Notes under the pieces: generated by a model
Databases searched by the model: none
What the model was told of the DNA's origin: nothing
Seen by the model: only the letters and a program-made list of their open reading frames with translations
In this document: in pieces, positions 17,208 to 27,088 of the stretch
Position numbering within the stretch: position 1 is the first letter of the stretch
Layout: each line of letters starts with the position of its first letter
Assembly: GCF_017744835.1 (NCBI RefSeq)
Contig: NZ_JAGIAM010000005.1
Span: 115,910-179,909, forward strand
Direction of reading: 5' to 3'
Source: Sphingomonas sp.
GTDB lineage: Bacteria > Pseudomonadota > Alphaproteobacteria > Sphingomonadales > Sphingomonadaceae
Length of the DNA stretch: 64,000 nt
Translations under genes and position numbers: made by a program

Positions 17208-17801
17208 ATGGGCCGTCCCCTCGACGATGCGGGGCTGGATACGATCTTTCGTACCGCGCGCACTTACAACGGCTACACCGACGAGCCGGTCACCGAAGCC
17301 GACATCCGCCGAATCTACGAGCTGCTCAAGATGGGCCCGACCTCGGCCAACCAGCAGCCCGCGCGCTTCGTCTGGCTCCTGAGCCAGGAAGCCAAGGACA
17401 AGCTCGCCGATCTCGCCACCGGCACCAATCCCGACAAGATCCGCAAGGCGCCCGCCAGCGTGATCATCGCGATGGACTGGGATTTCCACGAGCACCTGCC
17501 CTTCCTCTTCCCGCACACCGACGCGAAGAGCTGGTTCGAGGACGACCTCGACAAGCGCAAGGAGCACGCGTTCCGCAACTCCTCGCTCCAGGGCGCCTAT
17601 TTCCTGATCGCGGCCCGCGCGCTGGGCCTTGATACCGGCCCGATGTCGGGATTCGACGACGCCAAGGTTGACGCGGCCTTCTTCCCGGACCAGCCCCATG
17701 TGAAGTCCAACTTCATTTCCACGCTGGGACATGGCGATCCTTCCACCATCTTCGGCCGCAGCCCCCGACCCGAGTTCGAGCGCTTCAACCGCGTCCTCTG
17801 A
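17208..17801 (+). CDS. Nitroreductase-family protein, malonic-semialdehyde reductase (RutE/HadB) type
   Basis: FMN-dependent nitroreductase fold of 197 residues. RutE-type features are TARTYNGYTDEPV near the start, MGPTSANQQPARFVWL (FMN-phosphate and substrate loop), a central NSSLQGAYFLIAARALGLDTGPMSGFD and a C-terminal FGRSPRPEFERF. RutE relatives reduce malonic semialdehyde to 3-hydroxypropionate in pyrimidine degradation, but no other rut genes are here, so the substrate remains open. AAAGGA sits 8 nt before the ATG. It is followed 4 bp later by tsaB. Confidence 0.9.
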   Translation: MGRPLDDAGLDTIFRTARTYNGYTDEPVTEADIRRIYELLKMGPTSANQQPARFVWLLSQEAKDKLADLATGTNPDKIRKAPASVIIAMDWDFHEHLPFLFPHTDAKSWFEDDLDKRKEHAFRNSSLQGAYFLIAARALGLDTGPMSGFDDAKVDAAFFPDQPHVKSNFISTLGHGDPSTIFGRSPRPEFERFNRVL

Positions 17802-17805
17802 CTCC

Positions 17806-18438
17806 TTGACCACGCTCGTCATCGAAACCGCCACCGCCGCCTGCTCGGTCGCGCTGCTGCGCGGGCGGGAGGTGGTGGCGGCGCGCCACGAGACGGTCGG
17901 CCGCGGCCATGCCGAGCGGCTGGTGCCGATGATCGCCGAACTTCCCGGACAGGGCCGCGCCGACCGCATCCTGGTCGACGTCGGGCCGGGCAGCTTCACC
18001 GGGGTGCGCGTGGGGCTTGCCGCCGCGCGCGGGCTGGCGATCGGCTGGAAATGCGAGCTCGCCGGCTATTCGTCGCTCGCGCTGCTCGCCGCGTCCGGCT
18101 TCGCGGCGCATCCGGAATTGCCCGGCCTTGCCGCAGTGCTCGAAGGTGGGCACGGTGAAGTCTTCATGCAGGCGTTCGCATCCTCGCCGCTTCGCGAAGA
18201 CGGGCCGTTCGGCTCGCTTCCTCCCGCAACCGCGCTTGCCGCGCTGGGCGGTCGCCCCGCATTCGGCAGCGGCGTGCGCTTCCTCGCGCCGCTGGCCGAC
18301 GGGCTCGATCTGCACGAAGTGCTGCCCAACGCCGCCGACGCACGGCTGCTGCTGCCCGAGTTCGCCGACCTGCCCGCGCGCCCCATCTACGGCCGCGCAC
18401 CCGATGCCAAGACGCTGGCCGAGCGAGGCCTGGCTTGA
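17806..18438 (+). CDS. tsaB: tRNA threonylcarbamoyladenosine biosynthesis protein TsaB
   Basis: Partner of TsaD in t6A modification of ANN-decoding tRNAs. A 210-residue ASKHA-fold protein: TLVIETATAACSVAL at the start and GPGSFTGVRVGLAAARGLA in the middle are diagnostic, and the C-terminal half is shortened as in TsaB versus TsaD. The best start is TTG at 17806-17808, 4 bp after the nitroreductase stop; in-frame earlier codons overlap that gene and give non-family sequence. Its stop overlaps the start of rimI (TTGA), so the two are coupled. Confidence 0.92.
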   Translation: MTTLVIETATAACSVALLRGREVVAARHETVGRGHAERLVPMIAELPGQGRADRILVDVGPGSFTGVRVGLAAARGLAIGWKCELAGYSSLALLAASGFAAHPELPGLAAVLEGGHGEVFMQAFASSPLREDGPFGSLPPATALAALGGRPAFGSGVRFLAPLADGLDLHEVLPNAADARLLLPEFADLPARPIYGRAPDAKTLAERGLA

Positions 18439-18926
18439 GCACCACGCTCAATCTCGTCGAGCTCCGCGAAGGCGGGGCGCAGGATCTTCCCTCGGTCGCG
18501 CGGATCATGATCGAGGCGTTCGACCCCCGCTACGGCGAAGCCTGGACCCCGGCGCAATGCATGGGAATGCTCGCGCTTCCGGGCGTGTGGCTGGTGCTCG
18601 CCAGCCTCGACGGCACCGACATGGGCTTCGCGCTCGCGCGCTCGGTCGGGCCCGAGGCCGAGTTGCTGCTGCTCGCGACCAGTCCCGCCGCGCGCCGGCG
18701 CGGCGTAGGCGGGGCGCTGCTGAGAGCAGTCGTTGCAGAGGCGGAAGCCCGGGGAGTCGAGGAAATCCACCTCGAGGTCCGCTCCGGAAACGATGCCGTT
18801 CGGCTATACCGTCGCGAAGGTTTCGACAAAGTCGGCGAGCGGCCGAATTACTATCGTGGCAAAGGTGGTCAACTGTTTGATGCCCATACTTTCGCTCGCC
18901 GATTGATCGAAAAAAGCGATCATTAA
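18435..18926 (+). CDS. rimI: Ribosomal protein S18 alanine N-acetyltransferase-like GNAT protein
   Basis: GNAT acetyltransferase of 163 residues. The acetyl-CoA binding loop is LLLLATSPAARRRGVGGALL (Q/RxxGxG/A pattern), followed by LEVRSGNDAVRLYRREGFDKVGERPNYYR, the typical RimI ending in which the substrate-loop NYY is seen. RimI acetylates the N-terminus of S18. It starts at TTG 18435, overlapping the tsaB stop; tsaB-rimI linkage is common in bacteria and supports the call. Confidence 0.9.
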   Translation: MSTTLNLVELREGGAQDLPSVARIMIEAFDPRYGEAWTPAQCMGMLALPGVWLVLASLDGTDMGFALARSVGPEAELLLLATSPAARRRGVGGALLRAVVAEAEARGVEEIHLEVRSGNDAVRLYRREGFDKVGERPNYYRGKGGQLFDAHTFARRLIEKSDH

Positions 18927-19018
18927 CCGGCTCCAGGGCTTGCCTTCGTTTGTCAATAGTCCGATAAGACCAGTTGACGACCGCAGAAGTCGTCCAAAAT
19001 CGGGTCGAAAGGATAATC

Positions 19019-19435
19019 ATGGAATCTCAGTCGGACATTCAGGAAACGTTGGTAACGCTGACCGCGGATATTGTCGCCGCACATGTAAGCAACAATAGCG
19101 TCGCCGTTTCCGATCTCCCTGTCCTCATCCAAAACGTGCATGGCGCGCTCTCCGGCCTCGGCCGCCCCGCTGCGGCGCCGGAAGTCAAGCAGGAGCCGGC
19201 CGTTTCGATCCGTTCTTCGGTGAAGCCGGACTATATCGTCTGCCTCGAAGATGGTAAGAAGCTCAAGATGTTGAAGCGGCATCTGATGACTCACTATCAG
19301 ATGACGCCGGAACAGTATCGCGCCAAGTGGAACCTGCCGGCCGACTATCCGATGGTCGCCCCGAATTACGCCGAGCAGCGCCGCAGCCTCGCGAAGAAGA
19401 TCGGCCTGGGCACCAAGCGCCGCAAGACGCGCTGA
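19019..19435 (+). CDS. mucR: MucR/Ros-family zinc-finger transcriptional regulator
   Basis: A 138-residue prokaryotic zinc-finger protein of the Ros/MucR family, a global DNA-binding regulator in alphaproteobacteria. The finger is at residues 75-92: C75[13 protein letters not shown]88-LMTH92. Asp78 stands where Ros has its second Cys, a substitution known from several MucR-like proteins. The C-terminal [27 protein letters not shown] is strongly family-typical. AAAGGA is 6 nt before the ATG at 19019. A strong intrinsic terminator follows. Confidence 0.94.
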   Translation: MESQSDIQETLVTLTADIVAAHVSNNSVAVSDLPVLIQNVHGALSGLGRPAAAPEVKQEPAVSIRSSVKPDYIVCLEDGKKLKMLKRHLMTHYQMTPEQYRAKWNLPADYPMVAPNYAEQRRSLAKKIGLGTKRRKTR

Positions 19436-19463
19436 GCCTACCGCCGCCCTTTGGGCACGCAAG

Positions 19464-19502
19464 ACGCCGGTCGGGGACCTCCCCGGCCGGCGTTTTGCTT
19501 TT
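19464..19502 (+). terminator. Intrinsic terminator after mucR
   Basis: A 13-bp stem with one G-U pair (arms 19464-19476 and 19481-19493, loop acct) is followed directly by TTTTGCTTTT. It lies 28 bp after the mucR stop and separates it from fur. Confidence 0.85.
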
Positions 19503-19554
19503 CCGGGCAGCGGGGGGCCTTTCCCCTGACCCGCATTGCCGTTACATCGTGCGC

Positions 19555-19977
19555 ATGCCGCGGAAGATCGATCTGGAAGCCCTGTGCCACGAAAAGGGGC
19601 TGCGCATCACCGAACAGCGCAAGGTGATCGCGCGCGTCCTTTCGGATGCCGAGGACCATCCCGATGTCGAGAAGGTCTATGAGCGCGCATCGGCAATCGA
19701 TCCGGGCATTTCGATCGCCACCGTCTATCGTACCGTGCGCCTGTTCGAAGAGGCGGGCATCCTCGATCGCCACGATTTCGGCGACGGGCGCGCGCGCTAC
19801 GAGCCTTCGCCCGAGGCGCACCACGATCATCTGATCGACGTCGAGACCGGCAAAGTGATCGAGTTCGTCGATCCCGAGCTCGAGCTCCTCCAGAAGCAGA
19901 TCGCCGAACGGCTGGGCTTCCGCCTGGTCGACCATCGCATGGAGCTCTATGGAGTGGCCCTCGAACGCAAGAGCTGA
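19555..19977 (+). CDS. fur: Fur-family metal-responsive regulator
   Basis: A 140-residue ferric uptake regulator family protein. The winged HTH (LRITEQRKVIARVL ... ISIATVYRTVRLFEEAGIL) is followed by the dimerisation domain with metal ligands in HHDH (residues 89-92), the preceding DHPDVEKVY and later H/E residues. The C-terminal CxxC zinc site of gammaproteobacterial Fur is absent, as is usual in alphaproteobacteria. In that class Fur-like proteins often respond to manganese (Mur), so the metal is uncertain. It has 31% of its own operon space to itself after the mucR terminator and is followed 8 bp later by an acyltransferase gene. Confidence 0.9.
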   Translation: MPRKIDLEALCHEKGLRITEQRKVIARVLSDAEDHPDVEKVYERASAIDPGISIATVYRTVRLFEEAGILDRHDFGDGRARYEPSPEAHHDHLIDVETGKVIEFVDPELELLQKQIAERLGFRLVDHRMELYGVALERKS

Positions 19978-19985
19978 GCGCGCGC

Positions 19986-20855
19986 ATGGCCGCCGTCGCT
20001 GACTCGAGGCGCGCCGCGGCCGCCGAGGGAATCCCTACGCAATTCACGCTGGCCGAGCAGGCGCGGGCCTGGCTGCGGATCGCGATGCTGCTGGGCGCGG
20101 TGCTGGTGTTCGTGCCGCTCCACTATCTCTTCCGGCTGTTCCGCCTCCCCTCGCCGTGGCCGCGCCAGTTCCTCGGCACGGCGGCGCGGATTTGCGGGGC
20201 GCGTGTGCGACGGGTCGGCACGCACCTGAAGCGCGACGTCTTCTACGTCTCGAACCATATCAGCTGGATCGACATCCTGGCGCTCGGCGGCGCGAGCGGC
20301 ACGGCGTTCGTCGCCAAGGCCGAGATCGGCGAGGCGCCGGTGGTCGGCTGGCTCGCGGGGCTCAACCGCACTGTCTATGTGAAGCGGGAGAACCGGCTGG
20401 GGGTCGCCGAGCAGATCAACCAGCTCCGCGACGCGCTGGCGGACAATTGGGCGATCGCGATCTTCCCCGAGGGCACCACGACCGACGGCAAGTCGCTGCT
20501 GCCGTTCAAGACGCCGATGCTGCGCGTGCTCGAGCCGCCGCCGCCAGGCGTGCTCGTCCAGCCGGTGATGCTCGATTATGGCCGCGTCGGCGAGGAGATT
20601 GGGTGGATCGGCCAGGAGCGCGGACTCAACAACGCGCGCCGCGTGCTGGGGCGCAAGGGCAGCTTCGAGCTGCGCATCCATTTCCTCGAGCCCTTCCACC
20701 CCCGCGACTTCCCCGGCCGCAAGGCGATCGCCGCCGAAAGCCGGCGGCGGATCGAGGAGGCGCTGGTGGGGGCGCTCGGCCACCCGCTGCAGCCGTTCCG
20801 CTATGCGGAGGAAGCGATCGGCTACCGGCCCACGCCGCCTATCTCCCCTCCCTGA
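19986..20855 (+). CDS. plsC: 1-acyl-sn-glycerol-3-phosphate acyltransferase (PlsC type)
   Basis: A 289-residue membrane acyltransferase. A transmembrane helix (about 30-50) precedes motif I NHISWID (H91-x4-D96), motif III FPEGTTTDGKSLLPF and motif IV-like VLVQPVMLDY. It should acylate lysophosphatidic acid; related enzymes act in ornithine-lipid synthesis, so the substrate is not certain. Its ATG is 8 bp after fur. The TGA stop (20853-20855) lies inside the first arm of a palindromic repeat, so the last few codons (PISPP) are contributed by the repeat. Confidence 0.9.
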   Translation: MAAVADSRRAAAAEGIPTQFTLAEQARAWLRIAMLLGAVLVFVPLHYLFRLFRLPSPWPRQFLGTAARICGARVRRVGTHLKRDVFYVSNHISWIDILALGGASGTAFVAKAEIGEAPVVGWLAGLNRTVYVKRENRLGVAEQINQLRDALADNWAIAIFPEGTTTDGKSLLPFKTPMLRVLEPPPPGVLVQPVMLDYGRVGEEIGWIGQERGLNNARRVLGRKGSFELRIHFLEPFHPRDFPGRKAIAAESRRRIEEALVGALGHPLQPFRYAEEAIGYRPTPPISPP

Positions 20856-20982
20856 AAGGGAGGGGATCAAGGGGTGGGTATAGCGTCAGCCGGGGCTCGA
20901 TGCCCCGGGTGGCGTTTCGAACGACACCAGCGCGGCCGATGCCGCGCACCCACCCCCGACCCCTCCCTTTCAGGGAGGGGAG
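20843..20982. repeat. REPIN-like pair overlapping the plsC stop codon
   Basis: Inverted copies of a palindrome (core CTCCCCTCCCTGAAAGGGAG with a GGGGTGGG tail) at 20843-20878 and 20949-20982, separated by about 70 bp. The family differs in core sequence from the elements in the suf operon and is related to the units at 53179-53210 and 53531-53562. It fills the plsC-miaB gap. Confidence 0.75.
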
Positions 20983-21005
20983 CAAGACGCTATAGCGCCG
21001 CGATC

Positions 21006-22334
21006 ATGAAACCGACCCCCAAGACCTTCCACGTCAAGTCGTTCGGCTGCCAGATGAACGTCTATGACGGCGAGCGCATGGGCGAGCTGATGGCCGCGCA
21101 GGGCCTCACCGCCGCGCCCGATGCCGAATCCGCCGACCTCGTCGTGCTCAACACCTGCCACATCCGCGAGAAGGCGACCGAGAAGGTCTATTCGGACATC
21201 GGCCGGCTGCGGAAGAACGCCGCCGAGGCCGAGCGGGCCGCGCCGATGATTGCCGTTGCCGGGTGCGTCGCCCAGGCCGAGGGCGAGGAGATCGTGCGCC
21301 GCGCCAAGGTCGATGTGGTGGTCGGCCCGCAAGCCTATCACAACCTGCCCCAGCTCGTGGCCGACGCCGCCGCGGGCAAGGCCGCGCTCGACACCGACAT
21401 GCCGGCGATGAGCAAGTTCGGCGCGCTGCCCTCGCGGCGCAAGGTGAACCCCTCGGCCTTCCTCACCGTGCAGGAAGGCTGCGACAAATTCTGCACCTAT
21501 TGCGTGGTGCCCTATACTCGTGGTGCCGAGGTCAGCCGACCGTTCGATGCGATCGTGGACGAGGCAAAGGCGCTGGTCGACGCCGGCGCGCGCGAGATCA
21601 CCTTGCTCGGGCAGAACGTCAATGCGTGGGACGATGACGCCGGCACCGGCCTCCACGGGCTGATCGCCGCGCTCGACAGGATCGAGGGGCTCAAGCGCAT
21701 CCGCTACACGACCAGCCACCCCAACGACATGCGCGAAGGGCTGATCCGCGCGCATGCCGAGGTGGAGAAGCTGATGCCCTATCTCCATTTGCCCGTGCAG
21801 GCCGGCAGCGACCGCATCCTCAAGGCGATGAACCGGTCGCACAGCCGCGATTCCTACCTGCGCATCCTCGACCGCGTCCGCGCCGCGCGGCCCGACATCG
21901 CGCTCTCGGGCGACTTCATCGTCGGCTTCCCGCACGAGACCGAGGCCGAATTCGCCGAGACGCTGAGCCTGGTCGACGCGGTGGGCTATGCCCAGTGCTT
22001 CAGCTTCAAATACAGCCCCCGCCCCGGCACCCCCGCGGCGGAGATGGTCGACGGCTTCATCGCTCCCGAAGTCATGGACGACCGCCTCCAGCGTCTCCAG
22101 GCCGCGCTCAACCGCGACCAGGCGGCGTTCAATGCCGCGACCGTCGGCAAGCGCTGCACGGTGCTGATCGAGCGCCCCGGGCGCAAGCCCGGCCAGATGC
22201 TCGGCAAGTCGCCCTGGCTCCAGTCGGTCCACCTCACCACCGATGCCAAGATCGGCGATCTGGTCGAGGTGGAGATCGTCGAGGCGGGGCCGAACTCGCT
22301 CGCCGGCGTGGAGCGCTTGCCGGCGGCGGCCTGA
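21006..22334 (+). CDS. miaB: tRNA-2-methylthio-N6-dimethylallyladenosine synthase MiaB
   Basis: Radical-SAM methylthiotransferase that makes ms2i6A at tRNA position 37. Both clusters are visible: the auxiliary one at C15 (FGCQMN), C51 (NTCHIREKA), C87 (AGCVAQAEG) and the radical-SAM one at C159, C163, C166 (CDKFCTYC). The C-terminal TRAM domain follows. The ATG at 21006 gives 442 residues, normal for MiaB; the open frame upstream runs through the repeat at 20843-20982 and is not coding. No tandem promoter is apparent. Confidence 0.96.
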   Translation: MKPTPKTFHVKSFGCQMNVYDGERMGELMAAQGLTAAPDAESADLVVLNTCHIREKATEKVYSDIGRLRKNAAEAERAAPMIAVAGCVAQAEGEEIVRRAKVDVVVGPQAYHNLPQLVADAAAGKAALDTDMPAMSKFGALPSRRKVNPSAFLTVQEGCDKFCTYCVVPYTRGAEVSRPFDAIVDEAKALVDAGAREITLLGQNVNAWDDDAGTGLHGLIAALDRIEGLKRIRYTTSHPNDMREGLIRAHAEVEKLMPYLHLPVQAGSDRILKAMNRSHSRDSYLRILDRVRAARPDIALSGDFIVGFPHETEAEFAETLSLVDAVGYAQCFSFKYSPRPGTPAAEMVDGFIAPEVMDDRLQRLQAALNRDQAAFNAATVGKRCTVLIERPGRKPGQMLGKSPWLQSVHLTTDAKIGDLVEVEIVEAGPNSLAGVERLPAAA

Positions 22335-22533
22335 GAGTCACACGCGCGGAATTATTCGCAGGGGCTGCTCGTGCGCCCCTGTCAAAACGCGGCATCCTCT
22401 GCCATCCTCGCTCGCGACTCATGCGTAACGGAACCTCCGCCCTCCGCCCCGGTTTCGCCCTGACGGGGCGCGTGAATCCCCCGCTAGGCATGAAAGGGAG
22501 CGCGCCTCCCTTCCCCTTTCCGCAAGGAGCCGC

Positions 22534-23538
22534 ATGAGCCGCAAGCCTGTCCCTGCCCAGTCCGGCGAACGTTCCCGGGTCGAGGTGACCTTCGACAAGC
22601 CCCAGCTCCTGCCGCAGCTCTTCGGCGAATATGATTCGAACCTGCTGATGCTCGAGGAGCGGCTCGGCGTGTACATCCACGCCCGCGGCCAGCGCGTGGT
22701 GATCGAGGGCAGCGCCGAGGCCGTCGCGCATGCGCGCGAAGTGCTGCAGGAGCTGCACAGCCGGGTGATCCGCGGCGAGGAGATCGACGGCGGGCTGGTC
22801 GACGCGGTGATCGCCATGTCGAACGAGCCGACGCTCACCGGCATCATCCGCGCCGAACCGAACGGCGAAGGCAATCCGCCGATCATGATCCGCACCCGGC
22901 GCAAGACGATCGTCCCGCGCTCGGCCGCGCAGACGCATTACATGCGCGAGCTGGTGTCGAACGACATGATCTTCGCGCTCGGGCCCGCGGGCACCGGCAA
23001 GACCTATCTCGCCGTCGCCCAGGCGGTCGCGCAGCTGATGACCGGATCGGTGCAGCGGCTGATCCTGTCGCGCCCCGCGGTAGAGGCCGGTGAGCGGCTG
23101 GGCTTTTTGCCCGGCGACATGAAGGAGAAGGTCGATCCCTATCTCCGCCCGATCTACGACGCGCTCTACGACTGCATGCCGCCCGAACAGGTCGAGCGGC
23201 GCATCGCCTCGGGCGAGATCGAGATCGCGCCGATCGCCTTCATGCGCGGCCGCACGCTCTCCGACGCCTTCGTGATCCTCGACGAGGCGCAGAACACCAC
23301 GCCGGCGCAGATGAAGATGTTCCTCACGCGCTTCGGCCAGAACAGCCGCATGGTGATCTGCGGCGATCCCAAGCAGGTCGACCTGCCCGGTGGCCCCGGC
23401 GCCTCCGGCCTCAACGATGCCGTCACGCGGCTCGAAGGCGTCGAGGGCATCTCGCTGTGCCGCTTCACCGCCGCCGACGTGGTCCGCCACCCGATCGTCG
23501 GCCGGATCGTCGATGCCTATGAGGGCCCCAATGCTTGA
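22534..23538 (+). CDS. phoH: PhoH-like ATPase
   Basis: A 334-residue P-loop protein. An N-terminal KH-like region (about 15-105) is followed by the PhoH ATPase domain: Walker A GPAGTGKT (150-157), VILDEAQNTTPAQMKMFLTR (Walker B) and CGDPKQVDLPGG. The molecular role is unknown; co-occurrence with ybeY suggests RNA metabolism. AAGGAG lies 5-6 nt before the ATG. The 199-bp gap upstream (22335-22533) holds only a weak 7-bp hairpin (22359-22381). The ybeY start overlaps its end by 8 bp. Confidence 0.94.
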   Translation: MSRKPVPAQSGERSRVEVTFDKPQLLPQLFGEYDSNLLMLEERLGVYIHARGQRVVIEGSAEAVAHAREVLQELHSRVIRGEEIDGGLVDAVIAMSNEPTLTGIIRAEPNGEGNPPIMIRTRRKTIVPRSAAQTHYMRELVSNDMIFALGPAGTGKTYLAVAQAVAQLMTGSVQRLILSRPAVEAGERLGFLPGDMKEKVDPYLRPIYDALYDCMPPEQVERRIASGEIEIAPIAFMRGRTLSDAFVILDEAQNTTPAQMKMFLTRFGQNSRMVICGDPKQVDLPGGPGASGLNDAVTRLEGVEGISLCRFTAADVVRHPIVGRIVDAYEGPNA

Positions 23539-24040
23539 CGTCGCCGCCCTCCCCGAATCCCCCTGGCCCGAGGGCGAATGGGAGGAGCTCGCCGCGCGCG
23601 CCGCCGAGGCGGCGATCCGGGAGACGCCCTATGCCGAATGGCTCGACTGGGACGTGGCGATCGAAGTCGCAGTGCGGCTGACCTCCGACGAGGAAGTGCG
23701 CACGCTCAACCGCGACTATCGCGACAAGGACAAGCCGACCAACGTGCTGTCCTTCCCGATGATCCAGCCCGACCTGCTCGAGGCGGTGACGCAGAACAGC
23801 GACGACGGCGAAGTGATCCTGGGCGACATCGTGCTCGCGCACGGCGTCTGCCTAGCCGAGGCGGAGGAGCGCGGCGTCAGCGTCGCGGATCATGCCACCC
23901 ACCTGATTGTCCATGGCACGCTCCATCTGCTAGGCTATGACCATATGGAGGACGCCCAGGCCGAGGCGATGGAGGATATGGAGCGCGCCGCGCTCGCCAA
24001 GCTCGGCCTGCACGACCCCTATCCCGTTCGCGAGGACTGA
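23531..24040 (+). CDS. ybeY: Endoribonuclease YbeY (rRNA maturation factor)
   Basis: Zinc-dependent RNase that acts in 16S rRNA 3'-end maturation and ribosome quality control. The UPF0054 signature HGTLHLLGYDH (three zinc-binding His) is followed by MEDAQAEAMEDMERAAL, and an upstream NRDYRDKDKPTNVLSFPM matches the family. Its 169 residues are normal. The ATG overlaps the phoH stop by 8 bp, and corC starts 8 bp after its stop; phoH-ybeY-corC is a widely conserved order. Confidence 0.96.
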   Translation: MLDVAALPESPWPEGEWEELAARAAEAAIRETPYAEWLDWDVAIEVAVRLTSDEEVRTLNRDYRDKDKPTNVLSFPMIQPDLLEAVTQNSDDGEVILGDIVLAHGVCLAEAEERGVSVADHATHLIVHGTLHLLGYDHMEDAQAEAMEDMERAALAKLGLHDPYPVRED

Positions 24041-24048
24041 CTACGAAC

Positions 24049-24975
<927 letters not shown>

Positions 24976-24979
24976 CCCG

Positions 24980-26353
24980 ATGTTGAAGCGTCTCCTGATC
25001 GCCCTCGTGGTGCTGCTCGTCGTGGCCGCCGGCGTCTTCTGGTGGCTGAGCCGGCCCGACCATGCGCGCGTGAGCGAGCAGGCCGTCGCCGGCCGCGTGC
25101 CCCAGCTCACCGAGCCGCGGACGCAGGACATTCCCACCGTCGGCATCGCCAAGCCGGTCGGCTGGGCGGCGGGCGAGAAGCCCACGCCCGCGGCGGGGCT
25201 CCAGGTCGCGGCCTTCGCCGACAAGCTCGAGCATCCGCGCTGGCTCTACCGCCTGCCCAATGGCGACGTGCTGGTCGCCGAGAGCAATTCGCCCCCGCGC
25301 GAGGGCGGCGGCATTACCGGCTGGGTGATGAACTTCCTGCTCGGCCAGGCCGGCGCCGGCGTGCCCTCGCCCAACCGCATCACGCTGCTGCGCGACACCA
25401 ATGGCGACGGCGTGGCGGACCAGCGCTCGGCTTTCCTCACCGGGCTCAACTCGCCGCATGGCATGGCGCTGGTCGGCGAGTGGCTCTACGTCGCCAACAC
25501 CGACGCGCTGGTGCGCTTCCCCTATCGCGAGGGCCAGACGCAGATCACCGCCCAGCCCGAGAAGATCTATGCGCTCGCCGGGGGCGGCAACCACTGGGCG
25601 CGCAACGTCGTCGCCGCGCCCGACGGCAAGAGCCTGTTCGTCAGCATCGGCTCCTCGTCGAACATCGCCGAGAACGGTCTCGAGGCCGAAGGCGCGATCT
25701 ACGCCGGCGGCTCGCCCGCCCAGGGCACGCGCGGCGGCCGCGCGATGATCATCCAGGTGTTCCCGGACACCCGCACCGCGCGCGTCTATGCCTGGGGCCT
25801 GCGCAATCCCAACGGCATGGCGTTCGAGCCCAACAGCGGCGCGCTGTGGACCGTGGTCAACGAGCGCGACATGCTCGGATCGGACATGCCACCCGATTTC
25901 CTGACGCGCGTCGATCTCGGCGCCTTCTATGGCTGGCCGTGGAATTACTGGGGCGGTTACGTCGACAAGCGCGTCACGCCCGAGCGGCCGGACCTGCGCG
26001 AATACACCCGCCGTCCCGACTTCGCGCTCGGGCCGCACACCGCCCCGCTGGGCCTGACCTTCGCGACCGATGCCAAGCTCGGACCCAATTGGTCGAACGG
26101 CGCCTTCATCGGCCTCCACGGCTCGTGGAACCGCCAGCCACCTTCGGGCTACAAGGTCGTCTTCGTGCCGTTCACGGCAGAGGGCTTCCCGGGCCGCGAC
26201 GCCAAGCCGATCGACGTGCTCACCGGCTTCCTCGCCCCCGACGGCAAGACCGCGCGCGGCCGCCCGGTCGGCGTGATCACCGACGCCACCGGCGCGCTGC
26301 TGGTGGCCGACGATGCCGGCAACAAGGTGTGGCGAGTCAGCGCGGCGAAATAG
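24980..26353 (+). CDS. PQQ-dependent sugar dehydrogenase-like (sorbosone dehydrogenase) protein
   Basis: A 457-residue beta-propeller protein of the glucose/sorbosone dehydrogenase superfamily, anchored or exported by an N-terminal hydrophobic helix (about 5-24). Family features are LEHPRWLYRLPNGDVLVAES, DTNGDGVADQRSAF, GGGNHWARNVVAAPDGKSLFVSIGSSSN, AWGLRNPNGMAFEP, GWPWNYWGGY and FIGLHGSWNRQPPSGYKVVFV. Such proteins oxidise aldoses with PQQ; the substrate is unknown and no PQQ synthesis genes are here. It is tightly linked to corC by spacing (4 bp), probably incidental. Confidence 0.88.
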   Translation: MLKRLLIALVVLLVVAAGVFWWLSRPDHARVSEQAVAGRVPQLTEPRTQDIPTVGIAKPVGWAAGEKPTPAAGLQVAAFADKLEHPRWLYRLPNGDVLVAESNSPPREGGGITGWVMNFLLGQAGAGVPSPNRITLLRDTNGDGVADQRSAFLTGLNSPHGMALVGEWLYVANTDALVRFPYREGQTQITAQPEKIYALAGGGNHWARNVVAAPDGKSLFVSIGSSSNIAENGLEAEGAIYAGGSPAQGTRGGRAMIIQVFPDTRTARVYAWGLRNPNGMAFEPNSGALWTVVNERDMLGSDMPPDFLTRVDLGAFYGWPWNYWGGYVDKRVTPERPDLREYTRRPDFALGPHTAPLGLTFATDAKLGPNWSNGAFIGLHGSWNRQPPSGYKVVFVPFTAEGFPGRDAKPIDVLTGFLAPDGKTARGRPVGVITDATGALLVADDAGNKVWRVSAAK

Positions 26354-26367
26354 GCCGCGCGCGTCCT

Positions 26368-26393
26368 GATCCTCCCTCGCAAGGGGGAGGATC
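26368..26393. terminator. Hairpin between convergent PQQ-type dehydrogenase and gmk
   Basis: A 9-bp perfect stem (GATCCTCCC, 26368-26376, with 26385-26393) and a loop of 8 nt lie between the stops of two converging genes. There is no T-run on either strand, so it is at most a Rho-assisted or bidirectional boundary. Confidence 0.4.
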
Positions 26394-26401
26394 GGTCGCT
26401 C

Positions 26402-27052
26402 TTACTTCATCAGCCCGCGGATGAAGCCGATCAGCCCGGTCTGGCGCGAGCGGCGTAGGCGCTCGGCCTTCAGGATCGTGTGCACCGACTCATAGCATTG
26501 CTCGACCTCGTCGTTGACGAGGACATAGTCATAGCCGTCCCAGTGGCTCACTTCGTTGGCAGCGCGCGCCATGCGGGCATCGATCACTGCCTCCGAATCG
26601 GTGTTGCGGCGCTTGAGCCGCTCGTGGAGCTCCGTGAACGAGGGCGGCAGGATGAACACGCGCACCACATCGCCGCCGGCGAGCTGGAAGAGCTGCTGCG
26701 CACCCTGCCAGTCGATGTCGAACAGCACGTCGCGACCCGAGGCGAGGATCTGGTCCACGGTCGCCTTGGGGGTGCCGTAGCGGTGATCGAACACGTGCGC
26801 CCATTCGAGGAACTCGTGGTTCGACACCATTTCGCGGAACTTCTCGAGATCGACGAAATGATAGTCGACGCCGTCCACCTCGCCGGGGCGCATAGGCCGC
26901 GTGGTGTAGGAGACCGACATTTCCAGGAACGGATCAGCGGCCAGCAACTTGCGGGCGATCGTCGATTTTCCCGCCCCCGACGGCGAGGACAGGACGAAGA
27001 GGACGCCGCGGCGGCGGAATTTATGGGGGTCGTTCTCGGTGCGGTGGGGCAT
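26402..27052 (-). CDS. gmk: Guanylate kinase
   Basis: Phosphorylates GMP/dGMP to GDP in purine nucleotide metabolism; cytoplasmic. A 216-residue protein with the P-loop SSPSGAGKST (about 22-31), the GMP-binding SVSYTTRPMRPGEVDGVDY, and the conserved FILPPSFTELHERLKRR and lid region. The family usually starts a few residues before the P-loop; the 15-residue N-terminal polar lead is slightly long but the ATG is the clear start. It converges with the preceding gene. Confidence 0.96.
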   Translation of the reverse strand: MPHRTENDPHKFRRRGVLFVLSSPSGAGKSTIARKLLAADPFLEMSVSYTTRPMRPGEVDGVDYHFVDLEKFREMVSNHEFLEWAHVFDHRYGTPKATVDQILASGRDVLFDIDWQGAQQLFQLAGGDVVRVFILPPSFTELHERLKRRNTDSEAVIDARMARAANEVSHWDGYDYVLVNDEVEQCYESVHTILKAERLRRSRQTGLIGFIRGLMK

Positions 27053-27088
27053 GGGCGCCTTTGGCGTGCCGAGCCGCCCCGCGTCAAG

